DNA from: Spirochaetota bacterium
Lineage (GTDB): Bacteria; Spirochaetota; UBA4802; UBA5550
Direction: 5' to 3'
NCBI GenBank assembly: GCA_016928865.1
Contig: JAFGJX010000091.1
Coordinates: forward strand, 1 to 42,084
DNA: 42,084 nt
Part shown: one piece after another, positions 18,370 to 26,945 of the stretch
How the letters are laid out: every line of letters begins with the position of its first letter
How positions within the stretch are numbered: the first letter of the stretch is position 1
Notes under the pieces: generated by a model
The model's database searches: none
Told to the model about the DNA's origin: nothing
What the model saw: only the letters and a program-made list of their open reading frames with translations
Program-made: the position numbers and the translations under genes

Positions 18370-18870
18370 GTGATGGGCTGGCGCGGGGGTTCCCGCCGCC
18401 GGATTACGTCGAAAGTAGCGGTTAGTAACGTGCAGTTAAAGGAAAGAATCTCAGAGCTTGTCCGGGAGACCGCCGCCCGGCTCGGTTACATGGTTTATGA
18501 ATCCTCGGTCCTTTTTAAAGGAGAGAATTCCCAGATACACGTGAAAATCGACAGCCTCGCGGGGATCTCGCACAATGACTGCGAGCATTTTTCCAGGGAG
18601 CTGTCGGCACGGATTGACAGCGATGATATCCTCCCGAACTACTCCCTGGAAGTCTCTTCGCCGGGCCTGAACAGGCTCTTGCGCACTAAAGATGATTTCA
18701 TGCGTTTCGCAGGAGCCCCGGTCAAGGTCGTGTATGACGAGGGGGCCGAGCGCAAAGTTGCCAAGGGAACCATAGATGCAGCGGATGACGCTGCGGTTAT
18801 GGTCGCTACCGAGAAGGGAACGACGGCGATATCATACGAAACTATTACCAGCGCTAATCTTGATTATTAA
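18370..18870 (+). CDS. rimP: Ribosome maturation factor RimP
   Basis: The product has the RimP pattern: an N-terminal alpha/beta domain (LVRETAARLGYMVYES...IHVKIDS...GISHNDCEHFSRELSARID) followed by the highly conserved YSLEVSSPGLNRLL and a C-terminal SH3-like barrel (about the last 65 residues). RimP is needed for 30S subunit maturation. The start is uncertain. GTG at 18370 or ATG at 18373 gives about 166 residues with an arginine-rich extension; GTG at 18430 fits the family's usual N-terminus better but neither has a clear Shine-Dalgarno element. It is the first gene of the translation operon, 14 bases ahead of nusA, preceded by two hairpins. Confidence 0.88.
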   Translation: MMGWRGGSRRRITSKVAVSNVQLKERISELVRETAARLGYMVYESSVLFKGENSQIHVKIDSLAGISHNDCEHFSRELSARIDSDDILPNYSLEVSSPGLNRLLRTKDDFMRFAGAPVKVVYDEGAERKVAKGTIDAADDAAVMVATEKGTTAISYETITSANLDY

Positions 18871-18884
18871 AGGGTGCAGGAGCC

Positions 18885-20306
18885 ATGAGCAAGAATTTTT
18901 TTGAGGCATTACACGAGATAGCCACCGACAAGGGCATTCCGCGGGAATATATCGAGCAGATCGTCGAATCAGCGATGCTTTCCGCCTTCAAAAAGCAGTA
19001 CGGAATGATCGATAACGTCAAGGTGGTCTTCGACCGGGAAAAGAACAGCGTCAAGGTCGTTTCCAAGAAGATGGTGGTCAAGACCGTTCGCAACAGGGCG
19101 GAAGAGATATCGCAGGCCGATGCGCAGAAGATCGTGCCGAACGCCGAGCCGGGTGACGATATTGAAGTCGAAGAAGACCCGCTCGAATCGTTCGGAAGGA
19201 TCGCCGCCCAGACCGCCAAACAGGTAATCATCCAGAAGATCAAGGAAGCGGAAAAGAATATCATCTATGATGAATTTGTCGACAAGGAAGGCGATCTGAT
19301 CAACGGCTTCCTCCAGCGGAAGACAAAGGACGCCATCTACATAGACCTGGGCCGGACGGAGGGCATCCTGCCGGCGCGGGAGCAGTCGCCGCTGGAGCAC
19401 TACAAGATCGGCGACCGGGTCAAGGCGCTTATCCTCGCGGTGCAGAAAAATTCGAAGGGGCCGAGCATCATCCTTTCCCGGACGCATCCACGGTTCATAG
19501 AGAAGCTTTTCGAGATGGAGATACCGGAGATATACGACGGCGTGGTGCGGATCGTGAACATCGTCCGGGAGCCGGGCATGCGCACCAAGGTCGCGGTAAC
19601 CAGCGAGCGGGACGATGTCGATTCCGTCGGCGCCTGCGTCGGTATGAAGGGGATTCGTATCCAGTCGATCGTGCGCGAGATGGAGGGGGAAAAGATAGAC
19701 GTGGTCGAGCATTTCGACGATCGGAAGATCATGGCCTCGAACGCTCTCACTCCGGCCAAGGTTGTCGAGATCGTTGAGAAATCGGATGGCGGCGTTATCG
19801 CGGTGGTTGACAACGACCAGAAGCACCTGGCCCTCGGCAAGGCGGGACACAACGTTCGGCTCGCGTCCCGGCTTTGCGGTTTCGACATAGACATCAAGAC
19901 CGAGGACCAGTACCGGGAGTTCCTCTCCTCGAGCGAGTCACGCGCCATTGTTGAGCAGCTCTTCTCGACGCCAAGCGACGAGACGCCCCTTTCGGAGCTG
20001 CCCGGCCTGGAGGCGCGCACCATCAAGCTGCTTGAAAACGGCGGCGTCTTTTCGGTCGAGGACCTTGTTGAGAAGTCGCTTGACGAGCTGATGTCCATAG
20101 ACGGCATCGGCGAGAAGACAGCCAAGAAAATAATGGAAATCATAGAAGAGAGCGTCGATTTCGACGAGACCGAGGATGAAGAGGAAGCCGAAACTGGCGA
20201 GGATAAGAAAGAAGAGGAGGCTGTCGGCGAGGAAACGAGTGAAGAAAAGGAGACGGGTGATACGGGAGAAGCCACGGACGCGGACGGAGCGGTGAAGGAA
20301 GAATAG
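18885..20306 (+). CDS. nusA: Transcription termination/antitermination factor NusA
   Basis: The 473-residue product has the NusA N-terminal RNA-polymerase-binding domain (about 1-125), an S1 domain (about 135-200, DLINGFLQRKTKDAIYIDLG), two KH domains (about 205-345, with VGMKGIRIQSIVREMEGEKIDV and the second KH GKAGHNVRLASRLCGFDIDI) and one helix-hairpin-helix segment (about 370-425, LSELPGLEARTIKLLENG and IDGIGEKTAKKI). The last 45 residues are almost all Glu, Asp, Gly and Lys, an acidic tail. NusA modulates pausing, termination and antitermination. GCAGGAG precedes the ATG. The clear hairpins upstream of rimP are a possible target for autogenous control, as described for nusA operons elsewhere. 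Confidence 0.97.
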   Translation: MSKNFFEALHEIATDKGIPREYIEQIVESAMLSAFKKQYGMIDNVKVVFDREKNSVKVVSKKMVVKTVRNRAEEISQADAQKIVPNAEPGDDIEVEEDPLESFGRIAAQTAKQVIIQKIKEAEKNIIYDEFVDKEGDLINGFLQRKTKDAIYIDLGRTEGILPAREQSPLEHYKIGDRVKALILAVQKNSKGPSIILSRTHPRFIEKLFEMEIPEIYDGVVRIVNIVREPGMRTKVAVTSERDDVDSVGACVGMKGIRIQSIVREMEGEKIDVVEHFDDRKIMASNALTPAKVVEIVEKSDGGVIAVVDNDQKHLALGKAGHNVRLASRLCGFDIDIKTEDQYREFLSSSESRAIVEQLFSTPSDETPLSELPGLEARTIKLLENGGVFSVEDLVEKSLDELMSIDGIGEKTAKKIMEIIEESVDFDETEDEEEAETGEDKKEEEAVGEETSEEKETGDTGEATDADGAVKEE

Positions 20307-20397
20307 AGGCCCTGCTGCGGACGCCCGCGAATGCGCTGTTTGCATATGAGGGGATTCGGTCCCTGGTAATATAACGCTAAGGAAGAAAGACTGATAC

Positions 20398-22788
20398 ATG
20401 AAAGCCATTGAAATAGCCAGAAGAAATCATATCTCGATGGAAGATATGATGGAAGTGTGCCGGGAGCTTGAAATAGCTTGCGAGACCGAAGACTCTGATC
20501 TCCAGGAGAAGAACATTTTCCTCATAGAGAAAAAAATCGAGGCGATTAAGAAACGCAAGGCCCAGCAGATAGAGGACAGCAAGAAGGGCAAGAAGATAAA
20601 GCTGAAGCGAAAGGTGCAGGTACACAAGGAGGGGAAGGAGGCCGGCGAGGCTGAAGAGCCGAAGAAGGCGAAGGCGGCGGGAGAGCCCGTCCGTCCGGCG
20701 CCGTCGAGGGCGGCCGCCGGGACGCGCGCCCGGCAGCCCCGGGAAGGCGCGGCGGAACGGCCGCGTCGTCCGGGTGAAGGCCCGCGTCGCCCGGGAGAAG
20801 CCGGTCGTCGGCCCGCACCGGGAGGGGCGGCGCGTCGTCCTGGCGAAGGCCCGCGTAAAGAGACAAAGGAAGGCGAAAAGCCGGCGGCCGGAATCGCCGA
20901 GGGCAAGGACAAGAAGAGGAAAAAGGCCAAAGAGAAAGAGAAGGATAAGAAAAAATACAAGAAAGAGCAGGAAGAGAAGGAGATCATTCTCCGGAAAAAG
21001 ACCGCTGAGGAAAAAAGGCGGGAAGCCGTTGCCCCGGGAGAGATCCACATCACCGAGAGCATTTCGGTCGGGGAGCTCGCCAAAAAGCTGAACATCAAGG
21101 CCGCCGACGTGATCGCCAAGCTGATGAACCTCGGCGTCATGGCCACGATCAACCAAGTCATCGACGCGGAGACCGCGGAGATACTTTCAGCGGAATACGG
21201 CACCAATGTCAAGGTTGTTTCGCTCTATGACGAGACCGTCATAAAGCACGTGGAGGAGGACCGCGCAGAGGATTACCTGCACCGGCCGCCCGTCGTCACG
21301 GTCATGGGCCATGTCGACCACGGTAAGACGAAGCTGCTGGACGCGATACGCTCGACCAATATCATTGACGAGGAATTCGGCGGGATAACCCAGCACATCG
21401 GCGCCTACAGCGTCGTGCTTCCCGATAATAAGAAGATCACCTTCCTGGATACGCCGGGCCATGAGGCATTCACCACCATGCGGGCCCGCGGGGCCAGGGT
21501 GACCGACATCGTCGTCCTCGTGGTGGCCGCCAACGACGGGGTCATGCCCCAGACGATTGAGGCCATCAACCACGCGAAGGACGCGGGCGTGCCGATTATC
21601 GTGGCCATCAACAAGGTTGATCTCCCCGAGGCGAACCCGGACAAGGTGAAGCACGAGCTCGCAAAATACGACCTGGTGCAGGAGTCGTGGGGCGGCACAA
21701 CGCTCTTCGCGGAGATCAGCGCGAAGTTCCAGAAGAACATCGACGCCCTCCTGGAGCTCATCCTGATACAGGCCGAGATGCTGGAGCTGAAGGCGAATCC
21801 GAAACTCGTCGCCAAGGGCACCGTCATTGAATCGAAACTCGACATGGGCCGCGGTGCCGTGTCGACCGTCCTCATACAGAACGGAACGCTCCGCGTGGGC
21901 GATCCCTTCGTGATCGGCGTCTTTTCAGGAAAGGTGCGCGCCATGTTTGATGATCGCGGCAAGCACCTGGAAGAGGCGGGGCCGTCCACGCCGGTCGAGG
22001 TCCTCGGCATATCGGGCGTGCCGTCGGCCGGCGACCCCTTCGAGGGCGTCGATTCCGATAAGACCGCGAAGCAGATATCTCAGAAGCGTATGGAGTACAA
22101 GCGCGTGGAATCTGCCAAGAAGGTGAAGAAGGTGACGCTTGAGTCCCTGAATGAAATGATCCGCGAGGGCGAGGTCCAGGAGCTCCGCATTATCGTGAAG
22201 GCGGACGTCGATGGGTCCTGCCAGGCCCTGAAGGAGTCGCTGGAAAAGCTGTCGATCGGAGAGGTGCGGGTCAAGGTCATCCATACCGGGACCGGCGGCA
22301 TCAACGAATCGGATGTTATGCTGGCGTCGGCCTCGAATGCTGTCATCATCGGGTACCACGTGCGGCCGACCGGGAAGGTTTCCGAGATCGCGGAGCGCGA
22401 GAACGTTTCCATAAAGTTTTTCAATGTCATATTCGAGGTCACCGACTCGATCAAGGCTGCCATGGAGGGCATGCTCTCGCCGGAGATCAGGGAAGAGATA
22501 ACCGGATCGGGCGAGGTGAAGCAGGTATTCAAGATATCCAAGATCGGATCCATCGCCGGTTCCGTGCTGACTTCCGGAAAGATCGAACGGAGCTCCAAGG
22601 TGCGTCTCCTCCGCGACGGCGTCGTCGTTTTCGACGGTACGCTCAAATCGCTTAAGCGGTTCAAGGACGACGTCTCTGAGGTTATCGTTGGCCAGGAGTT
22701 CGGCTTCGGCCTGGAAGGCTTCAACGACATCAAGGAAGGAGACACCTTCGAGGCCTACAAGCTGGTGGAGTTCGCAAAGACGATATGA
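20398..22788 (+). CDS. infB: Translation initiation factor IF-2
   Basis: The 796-residue product is IF-2. An IF2-N-type helical subdomain occupies about residues 1-50, followed by a long Lys/Glu- and Arg/Pro/Gly-rich linker (about 50-215) that contains short repeats of RRPGEGP / RRPGEA. A second IF2-N subdomain (about 217-270) follows. The GTPase domain has G1 GHVDHGKT (304-311), G3 DTPGHEAF, G4 NKVD and G5 SAK. Domains II-IV follow, ending in the fMet-tRNA-binding region. It brings initiator tRNA to the 30S subunit. An AAGGAAGAAAG ribosome binding site lies about ten bases before the ATG. The 91-base gap from nusA lacks the ylxR or L7Ae-like genes often found between these two. Confidence 0.98.
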   Translation: MKAIEIARRNHISMEDMMEVCRELEIACETEDSDLQEKNIFLIEKKIEAIKKRKAQQIEDSKKGKKIKLKRKVQVHKEGKEAGEAEEPKKAKAAGEPVRPAPSRAAAGTRARQPREGAAERPRRPGEGPRRPGEAGRRPAPGGAARRPGEGPRKETKEGEKPAAGIAEGKDKKRKKAKEKEKDKKKYKKEQEEKEIILRKKTAEEKRREAVAPGEIHITESISVGELAKKLNIKAADVIAKLMNLGVMATINQVIDAETAEILSAEYGTNVKVVSLYDETVIKHVEEDRAEDYLHRPPVVTVMGHVDHGKTKLLDAIRSTNIIDEEFGGITQHIGAYSVVLPDNKKITFLDTPGHEAFTTMRARGARVTDIVVLVVAANDGVMPQTIEAINHAKDAGVPIIVAINKVDLPEANPDKVKHELAKYDLVQESWGGTTLFAEISAKFQKNIDALLELILIQAEMLELKANPKLVAKGTVIESKLDMGRGAVSTVLIQNGTLRVGDPFVIGVFSGKVRAMFDDRGKHLEEAGPSTPVEVLGISGVPSAGDPFEGVDSDKTAKQISQKRMEYKRVESAKKVKKVTLESLNEMIREGEVQELRIIVKADVDGSCQALKESLEKLSIGEVRVKVIHTGTGGINESDVMLASASNAVIIGYHVRPTGKVSEIAERENVSIKFFNVIFEVTDSIKAAMEGMLSPEIREEITGSGEVKQVFKISKIGSIAGSVLTSGKIERSSKVRLLRDGVVVFDGTLKSLKRFKDDVSEVIVGQEFGFGLEGFNDIKEGDTFEAYKLVEFAKTI

Positions 22789-22861
22789 TGCGTCGTTAAA
22801 CATACATCCGTGAAAGGGGCTGTCCTCCATACGCTATTCGCCGGGCGCTCGTGACGCATCA
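22786..22861 (+). repeat. Inverted repeat in the infB-rbfA spacer
   Basis: TGATGCGTC (22786-22794, starting in the infB stop codon) and GACGCATCA (22853-22861) are perfect inverted copies separated by 58 bases. A second hairpin (ATGGCC/GGCCAT, 22866-22871 and 22882-22887) contains the palindrome GCCGGCGCCGGC (22873-22884). These structures could slow or process the transcript between infB and rbfA. Confidence 0.45.
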
Positions 22862-22926
22862 CGGGATGGCCCGCCGGCGCCGGCCATGATGTCCTCGCTT
22901 CATCATCTGAATGTAGTGGAATTACC

Positions 22927-23337
22927 ATGAGTTACAGAAAAGAAAAACTGGAAGAGCAGATACGGCGGATTGTTTCCGAACTGCTTATTCGGGAAATCAA
23001 GGACCCGCGGATCGGGTTCGCGACCATCACCGGCGTTGAGCTCGCCAGGGATTACACCACGGCGAGGATTGGCGTATCGGTCCTGGGCGAACCGCGGGAT
23101 TTGAGGAAGACGCTCGAGGGTATTCAGTCGGCGACGCCCTTTATACAGCACCGGCTGGGCAAGAGCCTTGGCATCAGGGTCACTCCCAGGATATCGTTTT
23201 ACCTGGATTCGTCAATTGCCGAGGGGACGAGGATGGTGAACCTTCTCAATAACCTCGAGGAGGCGGAGCGGGCCGGTGAGCGGACGGATGACGTTGACGG
23301 AGAACGGCCCGCCGATGGCGAGCCTGCCGATGAGTAG
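22927..23337 (+). CDS. rbfA: Ribosome-binding factor A
   Basis: The 136-residue product matches RbfA: YRKEKLEEQIRRIVSELL at the start, then IKDPRIGFATITGVELARDYTTARIGVSVLG and a conserved middle (FIQHRLGKSLGIRVTPRISFYLDSSIAEG), all in one KH-like domain. The last 25 residues form an acidic tail rich in Asp, Glu and Gly. RbfA binds the 30S subunit during cold-sensitive late maturation of 16S rRNA. It lies between infB and truB as in most bacteria, and its 3' end overlaps the start of truB. No strong ribosome binding site is seen before the ATG (TGGAATTACC). Confidence 0.95.
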   Translation: MSYRKEKLEEQIRRIVSELLIREIKDPRIGFATITGVELARDYTTARIGVSVLGEPRDLRKTLEGIQSATPFIQHRLGKSLGIRVTPRISFYLDSSIAEGTRMVNLLNNLEEAERAGERTDDVDGERPADGEPADE

Positions 23338-24292
23338 GCGGGGACGGCGCTCCTCAGGGACGGCGCCCGCGTCGGGGCTTGCCGATGCCGTGCTGCTGAT
23401 CGACAAGCCCGAGGGGAAGACATCCTATGAAACGATCAGCGCGGTCCGCAGGCTGACCGGGGCTGCGAAGACCGGCCACGCGGGTACGCTCGACCGGTTC
23501 GCGTCGGGGCTGCTCGTTGCCTGCAATGGAAGGTTCACCAGGCTGGCGCGCTATCTCCTGGAGGACGACAAGAGCTACTCCGGCACGGTGAAGCTCGGGG
23601 TGAGTACCGATACCGATGACCGGGAGGGGGCTGTCATTGACACACGCCCGGCCGGCGGGATTACCCGGGAAGCGGTAATATCAGCCGCGCGGGAATTCAC
23701 CGGCGAGATGATGCAGACGCCGCCGCGCTACTCGGCGCTGAAGATAAACGGGAGGAGGGCGTCTGACCGGGTCAGGAGCGGCGAGGATGTGGCGCTTTCG
23801 CCCCGGAAGGTTACGGTCCATGATTTTATCATAGACGACGTAGATCTGGAAGGGGCCCGGTTTTCTTTCCGGGTCCGCTGCTCCAAGGGCACGTATGTCC
23901 GCTCCCTGGCGCGCGATATGGGCGACCGGCTCGGGACCGGGGCGCACCTTGAAAGCCTGCGCCGCACCGGAGCAGGGCCTTTCAGGATCGAGGATGCAAT
24001 CACCCTGGACGGGCTGGGCGCATATGTCCAGGAAGGGGGGGCTCCCGTCGGGCGCGGTTTTATCGTAAGTCCGGCCGAAGCCCTGCGGGATTACGGCAGA
24101 ATCATAGTTAACACAGACGCCCGTGAAAGGATAGCGCACGGGACCGCCTTTCCCAGGGACGGGGCGGTCAAAATAGTGGATAAAAAGGGAAAAATATTCA
24201 TTATTATAGATGAAACTGAAAATCTTATTGCAATTGCGGATGTGGATATCCAAAAATGGCTCATAAAATATCTTGCTGTATTTGCAGAATGA
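23315..24292 (+). CDS. truB: tRNA pseudouridine(55) synthase TruB
   Basis: From the ATG at 23315 the product has about 325 residues. It has the TruB core: LLIDKPEGKTSYETISAVRR, then GHAGTLDRFASGLL with the catalytic Asp60 (the usual Pro after Asp is Arg here), KSYSGTVKLGVSTDTDDREG, TPPRYSALKINGRRA and CSKGTYVRSLARDMG, and a C-terminal PUA-like region. It makes pseudouridine 55 in the T-loop of tRNAs. The start is ambiguous: ATG at 23315 (GGAGAA about ten bases ahead) or 23330, both inside the end of rbfA, so translation of the two is probably coupled. A GTG at 23276 is also open but adds residues without family similarity. Confidence 0.95.
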   Translation: MASLPMSRRGRRSSGTAPASGLADAVLLIDKPEGKTSYETISAVRRLTGAAKTGHAGTLDRFASGLLVACNGRFTRLARYLLEDDKSYSGTVKLGVSTDTDDREGAVIDTRPAGGITREAVISAAREFTGEMMQTPPRYSALKINGRRASDRVRSGEDVALSPRKVTVHDFIIDDVDLEGARFSFRVRCSKGTYVRSLARDMGDRLGTGAHLESLRRTGAGPFRIEDAITLDGLGAYVQEGGAPVGRGFIVSPAEALRDYGRIIVNTDARERIAHGTAFPRDGAVKIVDKKGKIFIIIDETENLIAIADVDIQKWLIKYLAVFAE

Positions 24293-24404
24293 AATATTGA
24301 TACAGCATTTTCATTCCCTGACGGGAGGGATAGCATTAACTCTTTGAAGAATCGGCTTTTGTGCTGATGATATAACAACACTAGTAGGGAGGATAGTAGC
24401 AGCG

Positions 24405-24662
24405 ATGACTCAGAAACAGGAGATAATCGAGAAATACAAAACCCATGAGAAGGATACCGGTTCGCCGGAAGTGCAGATAGCCCTTCTCACGGACCGGATC
24501 AACCATTTGACGGAGCATTTCAAGGTACATGCCAAGGATTTTCATTCCCGGCGGGGCCTGCTCAAGCTTGTCGGCCAGAGAAGGCGGCATCTTGATTATC
24601 TGAAGAAGAAAAACCTGGAGCGCTATCGCAGCCTCATCAAGGAATTGGGAATCCGGAGATAA
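24405..24662 (+). CDS. rpsO: 30S ribosomal protein S15
   Basis: The 85-residue product is slightly shorter than the usual 88-89 and matches S15 throughout: [56 protein letters not shown] core with the invariant H-x(3)-D-x-HSRRGL and RRxLLDYLK-type ending. S15 binds the central domain of 16S rRNA and in several bacteria represses its own mRNA. The 112-base leader contains a small hairpin (TCCCT/AGGGA near 24315) that could belong to such a control. A GGAGGA element lies about 14 bases before the ATG. It is placed between truB and pnp as in most bacteria. Confidence 0.97.
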   Translation: MTQKQEIIEKYKTHEKDTGSPEVQIALLTDRINHLTEHFKVHAKDFHSRRGLLKLVGQRRRHLDYLKKKNLERYRSLIKELGIRR

Positions 24663-24728
24663 CCGGAGGTCTTAATACAGACTCCACGGGGATGTTTCGG
24701 CATCAGACGAGAGGGTGGCGGCGTCTTT

Positions 24729-24796
24729 GCCGGAATATAGGAGCCAGAAATCGCGATATCCGCCGATACCGCAATCTCTGACGTCTATATTCCGGC
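24729..24796 (+). promoter_or_regulatory. Long hairpin in the rpsO-pnp spacer (candidate PNPase autoregulation site)
   Basis: GCCGGAATATAG (24729-24740) and CTATATTCCGGC (24785-24796) are perfect 12-base inverted copies, and inner pairs (for example CAGA 24745-24748 with TCTG 24777-24780) extend the stem with internal loops. It lies 60 bases before the pnp start. In E. coli a comparable double-stranded leader is cut by RNase III and then used by PNPase to repress its own synthesis; the same role here is inference. Confidence 0.65.
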
Positions 24797-24856
24797 GCAC
24801 CCCCCGCTTACGCCTGCACCCCGCGGAGCAAACAGTAACGTAACGAGGTAATTACC

Positions 24857-26929
24857 ATGGCTATTGATGTAAGTGTAGAGGTGGGCAGGGAAAAGCTCAA
24901 TTTCAACACCGGGTACCTGGCAAAACAGGCCGATGGGGCCGTCGCCGTGTCATACGGTGAAGTGGTCGTGTTCGCTTCAGCGGTCGCGTCCAGGGATCTC
25001 AGGGAAGGACAGGATTTTTTCCCCCTCACGGTCGACTACCGGGAGAAGGCGTATGCCGCCGGCAAGTTCCCGGGCGGATTTATCAAGCGGGAGTCGCGTC
25101 CCAGCGACAAAGAGGTGCTGACGAGCCGGCTTACGGACCGGCCGATCCGGCCCCTCTTTCCAAAAGATTTCATCAACGAAGTGCAGATCATCATCTATGT
25201 CTTTTCCGCGGACCGGAAGAACCAGCATGATATTCTGGCCATCAACGCGGCGTCGGCCGCGCTGTCGGTGTCCGGCGTTCCGTTTCTTGGGCCCGTCGGC
25301 GCGGTGCGCGTCGGAAGGCTGAAGGGACAGTGGGTGGTAAACCCGACCTTCGCGGAAGACGATGAAAGCGACATAGACGTGGTTGTCGCGGGCACCAAGA
25401 GCGCGGTGACGATGATCGAGGGTTCGGCGAAAAATATTTCCGAGGCCGACATGATCGCCGCCGTTGAGTTCGCGCACGAACATATCAGAAGGATCTGCGA
25501 GGCGCAGGAGGACCTGGCGCGCCAGGTGAACAAGAAGCCAATGCAGTATGTCCCCTTCGTGGCGGACGACAAGCTGAAGGAGGAGATCGCGAAGCGTTAC
25601 TCTGCCGATATCGAGGGCCTGTCCCGGTATAAAATAAAGCACGAGCGCGAGGACGCGAAGAGCCAGATCATCGAGCGGGCGAAGGCCGAGCTCGCAGAGC
25701 TCTTCCCTGACACGATCGGCCAGGCGTCCGGCGCCATCGATGCGATGGACGGCGTGTTTGTGAGGAAGCGCATCCTCGAAAATGGGGAGCGCGCCGACGG
25801 ACGCGACCTGAAGACCGTTCGGCCTATTGATATCATGGCGGGGATCCTGCCCCGCGCCCACGGTTCCGCCGTGTTCACCCGGGGCGAGACCCAGAGCCTG
25901 GGCATAACCACGCTCGGATCGGTGGACGACGTCCAGCGCATGGACGATATCGAGGGTGAGGGGGAGAAGCGTTTCATGCTCCATTACCACTTCCCGCCCT
26001 TCTCGGTAGGCGAGACCGGGCGCCACGGCGGCGTTGGCCGGCGGGAGATCGGCCATGGCATGCTGGCTGAGCGGGCGCTTGAATACGCGATCCCGGACAA
26101 CTCGATCTTCCCCTACACCATACGCCAGGTATCGGAGATCCTGGAATCGAACGGATCCTCCTCGATGGCGTCCGTCTGCTCGGCGTCACTGTCTATGTTC
26201 AACGCCGGCGTTCCGCTCAAGGACGCGGTGGCGGGCATCGCCATGGGACTCGTGATGGAAGGTGAGCGGTACGCGATTCTTTCAGATATCATCGGCCTCG
26301 AGGATCACCTTGGCGACATGGATTTCAAGGTCACCGGGACCGAGACCGGGATCACGGCGTTCCAGATGGACATCAAGATACAGGGGATCACGCCTGAGAT
26401 CATGAAGGTCGCGCTCGACCAGGCGCGCGAGGGAAGGCTGCACATCCTCGGAATCATGAAGGAATTCCTGCCTCGGCCGGAGAAAAAGCTTTCGCCTTAC
26501 GCGCCGCTGATTAAAACCATCATGATCAATCCCGAGAAGATCGGGGCGGTCATAGGCCCGGGCGGCAAGGTGATACGCCAGATCATCGAGGAGACCGGCA
26601 CGGATATCAACGTTGAGGACGACGGCTCGGTTACGCTCACCGGACCCGACCAGGAGTCGGTCCTGAAGGCTGAAGAATTCATCAAGGGCCTTACCGAAGA
26701 GGTAGAGGTCAACAAAATATACGAGGGGACGGTGCGCCGGCTGTTCGAGTTCGGCGCCATGGTCGAGATCATGCCCGGAAAGGAGGGACTCATCCATATA
26801 TCGAAGCTGGACACCAAACGCGTGAACAGGGTGGAGGACGTCGTGAAGATCGGCGACAGGGTCAGGGTTATGGTCATAAAGGTTGACGACCGGGGACGCA
26901 TAGACCTGAGCAGGAAAGACGCGCTCTAG
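24857..26929 (+). CDS. pnp: Polyribonucleotide nucleotidyltransferase (PNPase)
   Basis: The 690-residue product has the full PNPase layout: first RNase PH domain (about 1-215, with FFPLTVDYREKAYAAGKFPGGFIKRE), an all-helical linker, second RNase PH domain (about 315-545, with RAHGSAVFTRGETQ and the conserved SSSMASVCSASLSMFNAGVPL), KH domain (about 553-612, IGPGGKVIRQIIEETGTDINVEDDG) and S1 domain (about 618-688, YEGTVRRLFEFGAMVEIMPGKEGLIHIS). It degrades RNA 3' to 5' with phosphate and, with RNase E-type partners, forms degradosomes. A GAGG ribosome binding site precedes the ATG, and the long hairpin 60 bases upstream is a probable regulatory site. Confidence 0.98.
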   Translation: MAIDVSVEVGREKLNFNTGYLAKQADGAVAVSYGEVVVFASAVASRDLREGQDFFPLTVDYREKAYAAGKFPGGFIKRESRPSDKEVLTSRLTDRPIRPLFPKDFINEVQIIIYVFSADRKNQHDILAINAASAALSVSGVPFLGPVGAVRVGRLKGQWVVNPTFAEDDESDIDVVVAGTKSAVTMIEGSAKNISEADMIAAVEFAHEHIRRICEAQEDLARQVNKKPMQYVPFVADDKLKEEIAKRYSADIEGLSRYKIKHEREDAKSQIIERAKAELAELFPDTIGQASGAIDAMDGVFVRKRILENGERADGRDLKTVRPIDIMAGILPRAHGSAVFTRGETQSLGITTLGSVDDVQRMDDIEGEGEKRFMLHYHFPPFSVGETGRHGGVGRREIGHGMLAERALEYAIPDNSIFPYTIRQVSEILESNGSSSMASVCSASLSMFNAGVPLKDAVAGIAMGLVMEGERYAILSDIIGLEDHLGDMDFKVTGTETGITAFQMDIKIQGITPEIMKVALDQAREGRLHILGIMKEFLPRPEKKLSPYAPLIKTIMINPEKIGAVIGPGGKVIRQIIEETGTDINVEDDGSVTLTGPDQESVLKAEEFIKGLTEEVEVNKIYEGTVRRLFEFGAMVEIMPGKEGLIHISKLDTKRVNRVEDVVKIGDRVRVMVIKVDDRGRIDLSRKDAL

Positions 26930-26945
26930 CCGAACCGGACAGCTG

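Noticed and set aside
18349..18420. tRNA-like sequence with GGTTCCC before rimP
   Set aside because: No acceptor stem, anticodon arm or matching T-loop can be built around it.
20427..21212. Long antisense frames opposite infB
   Set aside because: They are mirror images of the Lys/Glu/Arg-rich IF-2 linker and consist of low-complexity Leu/Ser/Pro runs.
24977..26056. 359-codon open frame antisense to pnp
   Set aside because: It mirrors the codon-position bias of pnp, has no recognisable domain and no ribosome binding site; pnp is certain on the other strand.
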